From NCBI GenBank assembly GCA_963575745.1, contig CAUYUJ010020563.1:1-64000 (forward strand): DNA of 64,000 nt, in the 5' to 3' direction. Position numbers and translations under genes: made by a program. This stretch comes from Prorocentrum cordatum (Eukaryota; Sar; Dinophyceae; Prorocentrales; Prorocentraceae). Below the pieces are notes generated by a model that was not told where the DNA came from, searched no databases, and was given only the letters and a program-made list of their open reading frames with translations. This document shows, piece after piece, positions 49,870-59,515 of the stretch (its first letter is position 1; every line of letters begins with the position of its first letter).

Positions 49870-50224
49870 ATCATTACTTTGCCATTGCTCGCTGTTTATA
49901 TATGGTGCGCTCTTTGTTGTCACGTGTCCGCATAGTTCAGGCTGTTCGTGAAGGGCATGGAGGGTGGGGAGGAGGCATTGCGAGATGTTGCGACATTGCT
50001 CATGGATGTTATGCGTGCCAGCGTGTTGCGTCTCATTTGCTACCGCCTGTATCCACGCACTGTTGTATTACTAATGAAAAGGAAGGGGAACGCTTTCTCA
50101 CCAGCCTCGCCCTTCGCCACCGCCGCCCCCCCCCACCCCCGCCGCCCCCCCACCAGACTGCCAGGCGCGACCTCGCGGAGATCATCGTGCGAGGCGCGCT
50201 TCCATCCGCTAGTCTGCCTGTTTC

Positions 50225-50290
50225 CAGTTTACCGCCAATGCATCGTCGAGCCGTCGCCGATGCGTCGCCGATGCATCGCCAGGGAGCATC
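50225..50290. repeat. GATGCATCG-type cluster
   Basis: GCATCGTCGAGCCGTCGCCG, GATGCGTCGCCGATGCATCG units upstream (minus sense) of the methyltransferase-like gene; a member of the dispersed CATCGATG/GATGCATCG motif group. A G14 run follows near 50,391-50,404. Confidence 0.7.
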
Positions 50291-50301
50291 GCGCGGCATT
50301 T

Positions 50302-53092
50302 CTAGCGACGGGGGAAGGGAGCGGGCGGATAGGTGGATTGGCGGCGGAGGCGATGGAAGAGGTCGAAGGAAAGAGGTGGTTGAGGAGGAGGGGGGGGGGG
50401 GGGGCACTCAGCCGATATCCTTCTGCTCATGTGCCAGAACAAGTGGCGCTTCGGCTTCCGAGGGATCCCTGCGCGCCTGAGACTGAGAAGATGCTGCAAA
50501 GTTAAACGTTCCAGTCGATCACATGTGTCGTCGCATACTGTGTCTGGACTCTTAGCCAGTTCAACAAACCACTCGAGCAGGAGATCGGTGCTCCTCTTGA
50601 GCGCAACACCACGGAATAAGTTGCCTGAGTAGGTTGGCATCAGAACCTCCGCACAAAACGAAACAGATCCATTGTCTCTGCAGCCTTTAACTTGCATGTG
50701 TGTTTGAGCGGCTTACCGAACATTGTGTGAACGAGAGCGTCGACCTGACTCGGGGTTCTCCCATCGTTTTTCTCTTTCGTGTACCAATCGCCCAGAAGCA
50801 CGCTCAGGCGTGCGAATCCAATAGACCACCGAGTGTCCTGATTTGTTCCACAGGCAACGAACACGGTTGACTCGACAAGTGCCCATATGATCGCAGAGAC
50901 AACAGATGCCATTACACCAAGAGCACCAGTGTGAAGAAAATCGATACCAAAACATTTTGCAACTGACACGCCGATCCCTTGCTCCAAGACGGCATTCGGC
51001 AACGTGGTGAGCGTTGACCTAGACGGCCTCCAGAATCCAACCTGCCCTTGAGGGCGTAAGGGGTCTAGGAGACAGGGCTCAACAGTGCGGCTTTTTTTCC
51101 GGAGATCTCACATCTCAATCCCCCCATGAACGTGCACGGCTTGGTTCGCGACTTCGGATTGCCCAAGAATCCCCACGAGGGAAACGCGCATCAATACATT
51201 ACCGTTGGCGCATTAGGTCAGTTGGGCTTCCAAGGAACAGACATCAAACTAACATCGACGTCTCGCCATGCTGGAATTGCCCTGATAGTTCCCGCAAGCG
51301 ACTCAACATATATACCTGAGCCCCCGCGGACCACCAAACATACCACCAGGAGGACATCAGCAAGGCCGCGGGAGGACCCAAAAAGCGGATCTACGGGCCA
51401 CGCGCTGGCCCCAAGAAGTGGACTGGAGCGTTTCGCAGAATCGTTTCATGCAGTCGCACTGGCAACCTGCGTGGATGAGATGACAGGGAACGCGAAGCGC
51501 CAAGAATTTCAGCCAGCACGGGGTTGCTACCGCAGCATATGAGCACACGTCTTCTAGGCCAGACTGGGGTATCATAATGTCGTATTTTCTGAGGGGGGCG
51601 CTATAGACATTGAGCGCTTCGATGTCATGGCCCGCGGTTAGGCCACGGCCCTTGCTTTTCCGACGGTCGACAAACATGCCAGAAGCATCCCAGAGACGCG
51701 CCTTCTCTTCATCTGAACGCACATAAATCCAGAGTTCTGCTTGCCGAGTCGCGCCCAGGTGATCACCCTCATCGTGATCTTCCCGAGGAGGATTGTCATC
51801 TTCCAGGAGAAGGCTGGCGCCGCTATCTTGCAACGCAATTGCGGTAGACGATTGTCGACGACCACGGCAACAATGGCGATGACGAGAACACAAGGATGAG
51901 GAGGAGGAGGAGGTGACGATGATGGGGGCGACGACCGAAGGTGACGATGACGGCGACAACGATCGAAGACGACGACGATCGAAAACGGAAACGACGATCG
52001 AAGATGATGACGGCGACGACGATCGAAGACGACATCATTCCACCCGCCCAGCCCACCTCGTTATAGACAGTCCTTCTTGCGTGCCCATCCTTTCCTCATT
52101 CATCTTGACATGATCATCACATCGCATATTGCGACGCCTGCGCGACGAAAAACGCAGTCCTGTATGAGTGCATATTTTCCGAGCTCACATCGCAGAGGGG
52201 GCAACAGTACTTCGCCGAGTTCCAACTGGGAAGATTGTAGAACTGGGCAAGGCCCTCCCAGTCGCACATGATGTAGCAGCACGCCGTTGTGAATCCCAAT
52301 GGCGCACCACCCATGCCTCGCCTGGGTGACTCTGTGTCAGGCCAGCGGGCATTATCCCAAGTAAGGTTTGGATAGATGCCAGCCGCTAGTGCATCCAGAG
52401 ACCACCACAAAAAATTGAAAAAGGCGAACATAACTGCAGTGCCCTCTGCACCCACAACGGCAGCGCACATGCTTTCGAAAAACGATTCCGACGTGGCGCT
52501 GTTTAGTGATCATGTTGACGATCGGAATAACCAGAATAGATTTTGACCTTCCAGCTCCCGCAGCACCGCCATACTGGGCAGAATCTACGTATACACCAAT
52601 CGGAATGACCAATTCGTTCGGATCGGCTGACTCGACCACGATGTGGTCTCGGACAACAGGTGGCCAGTCGGTGGAAGCCCATCGGCGTCGAAGTTCGGAT
52701 TCGACGAGTGGCGCGTGGACTTCCACTTCGAGCAACTCGTGGAACGGGCGTACACCAACATGCGAGATCGAACGAACTCGAGTCTTGCGAGTCTGACAAG
52801 GAACGTCCAAGAGGACAGGTGAAACTTGAACCAATCCGAGATCACGGATCTGCTTTTCCACATGACGGGAATAATGCCCAGTGTTCCAGGTCGGTTGTGG
52901 AGCGAGGCCCCGGCGCTTCACATCACCAGTTGCGCCAGCTTTGCTCGCATGATAGCTGATCTCGCAGAAATCTGTTGCACTGAGCTGACCATAGCAGAAG
53001 AGCTTCTGGAGGTGACGGAGCAAGTCCTCACCAGACTCAGCCCGTACGTGGGCGGGCACGGGTGGCGACGCAGTTCGACGCCTGGGCGCCAT
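50302..53092 (-). pseudogene. Transposase-like gene of element B, broken
   Basis: ATG at 53,092 (MAPRRRTASPPVPAHVRAES), shortly after a leader relict. Frame 1 (to about 52,440) has SGEDLLRHLQKLFCYGQLSA, VLLDVPCQTRKTRVRSISHV, VIPIGVYVDSAQYG and RCRCGCRGHC. After a frameshift near 52,440 the next frame (to 52,117) has FNFLWWSLDALAAGIYP, CYIMCDWEGLAQFYNLPSW and YCCPLCDV (CxxC). Further pieces lie at 51,540-51,357, at 51,002-50,640 (GTNQDTRWSIGFARLSVLLG) and at 50,697 to about 50,440 (KRHLFWHM). The layout (VDSAQY, CxCGCRG-C, CDW, CPLC, C-terminal helical region, K-x-HLFWHM) matches another multicopy dinoflagellate transposase-like family and broadly parallels the element A protein. With at least three frame changes it is probably inactive. 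Confidence 0.6.
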
Positions 53093-53102
53093 AGGCGCGC
53101 CC

Positions 53103-53123
53103 CTTGAGCATAAATATCAACAG
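53103..53123 (-). other. Relict spliced-leader-like sequence
   Basis: Minus strand CTGTTGATATTTATGCTCAAG matches the dinoflagellate spliced leader at 15 of 21 positions, including its last seven bases (GCTCAAG), and lies 10 bases before the ATG of the broken transposase-like gene. Weaker than the element A example. Confidence 0.45.
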
Positions 53124-53612
53124 AGCTACACCAGTTGCCCAACAGCAGATAACAACGTCGCGAATTGAGACAATGGCATCCGTCATTTATCAGTTACGTC
53201 ACCTGTCATTACCCCTCATCATTATCATCACCCCCCTCCTCATCCTCACCCTTCGCCTCCCCCTCATCATCCTTCCTTAACCATTCGCCATCATATCATG
53301 TTCCACCACCCATCCCAGTCATCCAACGCTGTATTCTCGATCTCTGATGCACATCGTGCATCTGAATGAGTGGCCGTCAATATCAGAGAGAGCAGGGGAG
53401 AGCGTGACTGATGATTGTACGTTGAAGCAGGGGGGGGGGAAACGCGACGGTGATGGCGGCAGCAGGCTCAGAAGCCAGCTGGCGCAGAAATGTCACTGAC
53501 ATGTTCTGATTTTGCATCACTAACGCCCTCGGTCAAGGCATTACCACGGAACTCGTCGCAAAAAGCTGCGCTGCAAGGTCTCGGCACCACGTTCGGGCGC
53601 CCAAACGCATAT
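53124..53612. other. No gene seen
   Basis: Mixed sequence with pyrimidine-rich 53,205-53,290 and a G10 run near 53,433. Confidence 0.5.
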
Positions 53613-53812
53613 CATCGGCGCGTCATCGGAACGTCATCGGTACGTCATCGGTGCGTCATCGGTACGTCATCGGTGGGTCATCGATGACATCGACATGTCA
53701 TCGGTGGTTTTTCGTGTATATATATATAGGGTGAACGGGCCACGTCATCGGTATGTCATCGATGACGCCCGTCATCGGTCCGTCATCGGTCTGTCATCGG
53801 TCCCGAGGGTGT
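53613..53812. repeat. GTCATCGGTACGTCATCGGT cluster
   Basis: About 16 units of CGTCATCGGT/CATCGATGAC, with a TATATATATATAGGG break at about 53,717-53,731. It lies upstream (minus sense) of the transposase-like gene, and is the largest cluster of the CATCGATGACG motif group. Confidence 0.85.
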
Positions 53813-53869
53813 GATTTTCCGAGAGAACACGACAAAAACTACATCAGACCGTTTTTTTTCGAATCACAA

Positions 53870-54300
53870 TGATTTCCAGGCTGAATTTCACGACTCCACT
53901 GTGTCGGTTGTCGAATCGTCGCCTGAGACCCGCGAAGCAGCACCAGCCCTCGATCCAGGGCCTAACAATTAAGTGTCCGACCAGACGCGGCGCGGTAGCA
54001 TGCCACGCATCAGTGGGCGCCACTGTTGCGTCTCGGCAACGCAGCTCTCGCACTCTATGCACGCGCAGTCAGGTCGCTGGCAATAACACCGCTGGAAGAT
54101 CCGAAGCGACACGATGGCCCAGGGCGCACCCCTTGCACCAGGCGTCGCGCAACTAAGGCTTCACATGTATGGCCAGCACCACCCCCACCTTGCATCATCC
54201 CCATCACTCCCCCGATATTGGCTGCGGTGCCACTGCGTGCCCGAGCGTGCGTCACGGAGAGATCCCCCCGCAACAGAGCAACCTCACACGGTGAACTGAG
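53870..54300. other. Ambiguous open region
   Basis: Both strands are open for most of this stretch (for example plus-strand SRLNFTTPLCRLSNRRLRPA) but lack conserved landmarks; left uncalled. Confidence 0.35.
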
Positions 54301-57300
54301 TTATGAAGAAGCAGCTGCTTTGGGTTTGGCTGCTCTCTTGGGATTCGGTTTCTTCTTGGGATTGGAGGTAGCCTGCTTGCCCTTATTCTTCTGGACATCG
54401 TTCGTGCTGATGGTGGTAGAGATGAGGGTGTCCAGCTTCTCGACCATCTCCTGCGCGCGAGGGGAACGCACGCAGGATCGAGACGTCGGCACGAGGAGGT
54501 GGGAGATGCACGAGCAGAGGCAATACACTCCAGGTTATGGACACACATGCGGTTGATGAGACCAGACATCAGCATGAGAGAACCGTCACAGGTTGCAGGA
54601 GATGGGCGATGAATCAAGTGGGTGAGGAAGGGCAGGAGGAAGAGAAGAGGCGGTGGATTAGCAGGAGAAGCTGATGATAGGAGGAGGAGGGTAATGAGGA
54701 GGAGGAGGGGGAGGAGGAGGAGGAGGAGGAGGAGGAGGAGAAGGAGGAGGAGGAGGAGGAGGAGGAGGAGCAAGAAGATGAACAACATGAGGGTGTGACA
54801 GAGGATACAGCAATAGCACATGTCGGAGGACGTGCGCCCCTCTCCCGCACAGGCGAGCGGCTCCTTCAAGCTGGCGACTTTGCCAGGCTCACAGTTGACC
54901 TCGATCGTGGTCTCTGAGAAGTCCTTCTTCACCTGGTGGTGAGAGGGTGGGCGCGTCATCGATGACGTCATCGATGCGTCATCGAAGACGGTGCTGGTAT
55001 GTCATCGATGACGGTGGATCGATATCACCCAGACTCGATCGATCTAGTCTTCTTATCGTTCTCACATTCACAGCTTCCTCATCCACACGTGTTCACATCC
55101 ACTTTCACAGCATTCTCATCATGACCTCAATGATATCATCGTCATCCTATTCCTCCTCATCCTTGTCCTCTTCCTCCCCCTCCTCCTCATCCTCATCCTC
55201 CGCATCCTCGTTCTCCTCATCCCTCATCTTCCTCATCTTCCTCATCGTCTTCCGCCTCCTCCCCCTGCTCCTCATCCGCCTCATCATCCTCATCATCCTC
55301 ATTCGTCTCCTCCTCCATCCTCATCCTCCTTCTTCTCCTCCTCCATCATCCCTCCTCCTCATCTTCATTCTCACGCGGTGCCTTGGCGAAGTCTGTACCG
55401 AGGGACAGCTGCTTCCAGGTCTCGTTGGTCTTCACCAGGTCGCTGATCGCTTTCTCCCCAGTCTCGAGCTTCCCGAGGACGGCAGGGGTCCTGGCCCAAG
55501 CGTACTCGGCGTCGTCGTTGTCCCAATCCTCTCTGATGGCTTCCACCATGGATTTGGCAGACGAAACCGTAGTCTGGGCGCTCATGACAACTTTGCGAGC
55601 TTCTTGGAGCCGAATCGTTGCGACCGTCTTCTTGGGCCGTTCTGAAGGCGTTGTCTCAGGTTTAGGGCCGTTGTCGCCTCCTTTGGAATCCTTAATCTCA
55701 CCCTTAGGAGTCTTCCAGTCGTTGAGCGTGGTGCCGCCGTCGTCGTCAATGCCACCGCCACCAGTTGCACCCGCACTACCAGGCGCATCGCCCTCGTGCT
55801 GCTCCTCGCGCTGCTCCCAGCGCTTGGTGAACTTCTCCTGCCACTGCGTCTCGAAGTGCATGAATTTCACTGCCCCATTTGATGGGTCGATTTGGCAGAG
55901 AGGGTACCCCATCTCGATGCAATGCTCGGCAGAGATCCTGCAGTGGTTGATCGTCTCCTGGTCGTACTGTCCACGTGGCCCCCCCTCCAAGTAGCACATC
56001 TTCAGGAATGACACGACCGTGCCGCTGCGGATCCACGAATCGTCTACTGACGCCGTGACCGTCTTCAGACGCTTGATGGCCCCCTTGCACTGCTCTTTCA
56101 CCCAGTTCGCCTTCCACGCCTCGACGTCTTCAGCGCTATCATATCCAGCTTTCTTTTCGCCATCTTTTGCCGGCGCTCGCTGTAGTCGCTGCCCAAGCGC
56201 CGACCTCGTCGTGAACTTCAGGTTGCCCTTCTCAACGATGCCCTTGCACTGCATGTCGCCCGTGTAGTACTTCTTCTGCTCGGGCGTGAGGTTCGGTGGC
56301 ATGCCGCCGCCGCCGCCGCCGCCGCCTGGCTGGTTAGGATTCGCCTTCGTGTGCTTCGGCATGTCGGTCGAGGCGAGCTGCCGCACGCGGTCCACCATAT
56401 TCTCCTGTATCGTACTTGCTACGTCCTTCTCTGGCGTCTCGGCCTCGCTCCTGCTTGAGTCTGATAGAAATTTCACGACCATCCTTCGCCACCCATTCGC
56501 CACCTACCTCCTTCATCCCATCCTCATCCTCCTCCACCTCCACCACCTCCCCCTCCGATCATATCCGTCATCGCCCTCCAGCCTCACCTTCGTTTGTTTT
56601 CTCATATTCGTTCCTTCGCCTCCTCCTCCACCGCCTCGTCCTCCTCCTCCTCAGCCCTTTCCCCTCCTCATCCTCCTCCTCCACCTCCTCTAACTCCTAA
56701 CCGCCACTTGCAACTATCCGCCCGTGCGGTCCTCTTAGAGGTGATCCGACATGCAGGCGTTCGCGGAACAGACGATGACGGCCCGCTCGGAGCGCCACTG
56801 GAGGCGGCCTTCGCCAGATGTTTGACACTGCGCTGCAGCATGTGGACCTTCTCGCGCGGCGCCATCGGCGGGGCCATCTGGCGCGAAGCGGGGTCGACGC
56901 CCTTCTGCATGTTCTGCCTCGGTGAAGGGCGCGGTGCCACCTCGGGCCCGCGGTCGCTCGGCGCGATCATCTTCTCGGGCAAGTGCGAGGCCAAGGGCAG
57001 GTCGTCCGAGTCAAGCTCTGGGGCCGCAGTCCCAACCGCTGGTGCAGATGGGGCCTCAATGCGTCCGTGCTTGCGCCGCTTCTTTTTCGGCGGGTTGGTG
57101 ACCGCGGCAGCCTTGGGGAGATGGAGCCCACCGCGCCCGCTGTAGTCGATCGCATCATCTGCTGGGGCAGTATCAGACACGGCCGTGCCGTCACCAAGCA
57201 GGTAGTCACCGCCACCCAGCGCCGCCTCGCCGTCACCCAGCGGCTGCGTCGCCTTTCCAGGCGCGCGTCGGCAACCCCGAACCCGACCCTCGCCCGGGCG

Positions 57301-58915
57301 CCTGCGCAACGGCATCAGGCGGACGGGCGATGGGGTCGAGTATGGGGTTGCGTCGAGCGCATCTGGCCTTGCGGCGCGTCTTCTTCCTCCTGGAGGCTGC
57401 GCCGCCGCCGCTGCGCTTGGACTTCTTCAGCTTCCTCTTCTTGGCTGGCGGCGCGCTGTCATCGCCGAACGCTTCCGCATGCTCCTCAGCGACGTCCTCC
57501 TGCTGCACGCTGCCTTCAGGCGCCTCGAGGTCCCACTCCTCCTGGTCGGCGTCGTCCAGCGGCGAACCCTGCGGCGGAAGCGGCGAGGCGCTCCGACTCG
57601 GTGAACGCGGCGGCGGCGGCGGGCTCGGCGAACCAGTGGCGGCGCTCACTGGTCCACACTCCGAATCGGGTGGCGACGAGGGGAGGGCGCGGCGCCGCCG
57701 CCGCCGCCTGGTCGGCTGCTGCTGGTCGAGACAGTGACCGAGCAAGCTGTTCCTGCGAGCGAGCGCGAGCTCGGGATCCACGAGGTTCTCCTCCACGACT
57801 GCGAACCCGTCAGAGTCGCCGCTGCCTGCGGCGGTGAGGGAGGGGGAGCGATGCCGACGTCGTTCCTCCTCCTCCTCCTCCTCCGCCTCATCCCCCTCCT
57901 CCTCCTCCTCCTCCTCCTCCTCCTCCTCCTCCTCTTCGCGTTTCCCCGCCTTCCCATCCATGCCCTATCCCGTTCAGTTTCCATCCCGCGTATTCTTCCT
58001 TCGTCGCCCCACCGTCAGTTTACCGCCTCGTCCTCGTCATCCTTCTGCCCGCCCCCGCGTCTTCGTCCTCGCCCCCCATGCGTCGTCGCGGCGGCCTCGC
58101 CCCTCGCTGCCGCGATCGCCAAGGTGATGGTCGGCGACTTTCCGTGGCGGCCCCCGCCTCGGGCCCGCGCTGGTGGGAGAGGGAGGCGGACGGGAAAAAG
58201 GTAGAAGGATGAAAAGATAGGGAGAATGAGAAGAAGGAGGAGGAGGAGGAGGAGGAGGAGGAGGGGAGGAAGGAGGATGGGGGGGAGGAGACGACGGGGG
58301 GGTGAAGGAGGAGGAGGAGGAGGGGGGAACACCGCGAGGAGTTTCAGAGGGGGGGGAGGGGAGAAGGAGATGGGGGAGGAGGAGAGGGGGGAGGACGACG
58401 ATGACGGACCCCTGACCCGCACGACACCGCGCGCCTGCCGCTGCAGCTGCCTCTGGCGCGGGCGTTGGCGCTGGCGCTGGCGCGGGCGCTGGCGCGCCCG
58501 CGTCTCGGCCTGCAGCGGGGCGGGGTCCGACGCCGTCGACGCTCGACGCCATCGATGCACGACGCCACCGCCGCTGCCGACGCGTTCGCCCCCGCCCGAC
58601 GGCCACTGGTGATCATGCATCGCCGATGCATCGCCGATGTCATCGATGATGCCGCACCGGACTGCATTCGCATCATCTCCGATTCATCCCCATCCTCCTC
58701 CACGGCTCCGTTTCCATTACCTCCTCTCCCTCGACCTCCCCCAATCTCCTCCTCATATTTTTCTCCCTTCCTCGCCTCGACGACGACGAGTCTGGCGACG
58801 CCTGCGACGACGGCATCGACGACAACGACGACCCACCCTCGACGACCCGAGGTGCTCGTCGCGCCACGAGTGCGACATCGCTCATGGAGGCGCCCCGTGC
58901 CAGCTCCAACTGCAC
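54301..58915 (-). CDS. Multi-exon Lys/Pro-rich nuclear protein of element B
   Basis: Exons in minus-strand order: possibly 58,915 to about 58,690 (LARGASMSDVALVARRAPRV); 57,840 to about 57,330 (GFAVVEENLVDPELALARRN, PPAKKRKLKKSKRSGG); about 57,300-56,751 (PPKKKRRKHGRIEAPSAP, MAPREKVHMLQRSVKHLAKA); 56,460-55,382 (GMPPNLTPEQKKYYTGDMQC, EKGNLKFTTRSALGQRLQRA, LGKLETGEKAISDLVKTNET); 54,932 to about 54,845 (VKKDFSETTIEVNCEPGKVA); 54,450-54,301 (EMVEKLDTLISTTISTNDVQ, ending NPKRAAKPKAAASS). The GT-AG intron 56,750-56,461 and the GC-AG intron 55,381-54,933 keep frame exactly. At least three nuclear-signal-like basic clusters. The GMPP-to-TDFAK exon looks like the conserved core of a multicopy dinoflagellate protein. 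Function unknown; N-terminus uncertain. Confidence 0.6.
54680..54778. repeat. GGA microsatellite in intron
   Basis: (GGA)n in the last intron of the 54.3-58.9-kb gene. Confidence 0.9.
54955..55018. repeat. CATCGATGACG cluster in intron
   Basis: CGTCATCGATGACGTCATCG, then ATGCGTCATCGAAGACG and TATGTCATCGATGACGG. It ends about 22 bp upstream (minus sense) of the 3' splice site at 54,933. Confidence 0.85.
55140..55370. repeat. TCC/CTCATC pyrimidine tract in intron
   Basis: Fills much of the GC-AG intron 55,381-54,933. Confidence 0.9.
57860..58400. repeat. TCC tract then GGA tract
   Basis: (CTC)n at 57,864-57,945 and GGA at 58,215-58,400, with GC-rich mixed sequence between. At 58,445-58,505 the minus strand encodes alternating Pro-Ala (GGCGCTGGCGCGGGC repeats), which may be a coding PAPAPA linker of the 54.3-58.9-kb gene. 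Confidence 0.7.
58612..58655. repeat. GATGCATCGCC / CATCGATGATG cluster
   Basis: CATGCATCGCCGATGCATCG followed by CCGATGTCATCGATGATG; shows that the two palindrome variants (GATGCATCG and CATCGATG) occur side by side. Confidence 0.8.
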
Positions 58916-59099
58916 CCCATTGACCTATCTTCTTGCTTTCCATCCAATCCCCTCTGCGCCTCTCCTGCCCCCCTGCGGCCGACATTCCTACTTGCACCCT
59001 TCTCCTCTTCCTGATGTCGACGTCGATGGAGCAAGCGAGGGAGATGGGGCGAGGAGGAATTCCAAAGGTGGGGGCGAAGAATGGAACGGACCAGGAGGA

Positions 59100-59138
59100 A
59101 GGGATATGAGGGGGAAGGAGGTCGAGGAAGAGGGGGAG

Positions 59139-59170
<32 letters not shown>

Positions 59171-59485
59171 GGAGGAGGAGGAGGAGGAGGAGGATTCAGG
59201 GGGGTGAATGGAGAAGGTGACAGATGGACTTACATTGCGAACACGCGGGTAGTTCAGAGGATGCCGCCAGCTGATGCTTGCGAGCTGAGGCAAAGCGTCT
59301 GCCTCCAACAGTGGCTTCGGAGCGCACCTTCCTCCTCCTCCTCCTCCTCCTCATCCCTCTCTGCCTCTCTCTCTCCCTCCCTCCCTCCCTCCGTCCTTCC
59401 GTTCCTCCGTCCTTCCTCCCACCTCCTTCCTCTCTCCCCCCCTCCTCGCCTCTCCCTCCTTCCTCCTCCTCCTGCACGTCAGTCG
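59100..59485. repeat. GGA tract and TCC/CTCC tract
   Basis: GGA-rich 59,100-59,202, mixed 59,203-59,325, then TCC/CCCT tract to 59,472. The mixed part reads on the minus strand SEATVGGRRFASARKHQLAA and could be a small exon, unproven. Confidence 0.8.
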
Positions 59486-59515
59486 CGCCAGTGGCTTCGC
59501 AGCGCATTATCTGCT

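Noticed and set aside
54055-54300. Gene on either strand at 53.9-54.3 kb
   Set aside because: Both strands are open but no conserved-looking segment or splice continuity with the gene ending at 54,301 was found.
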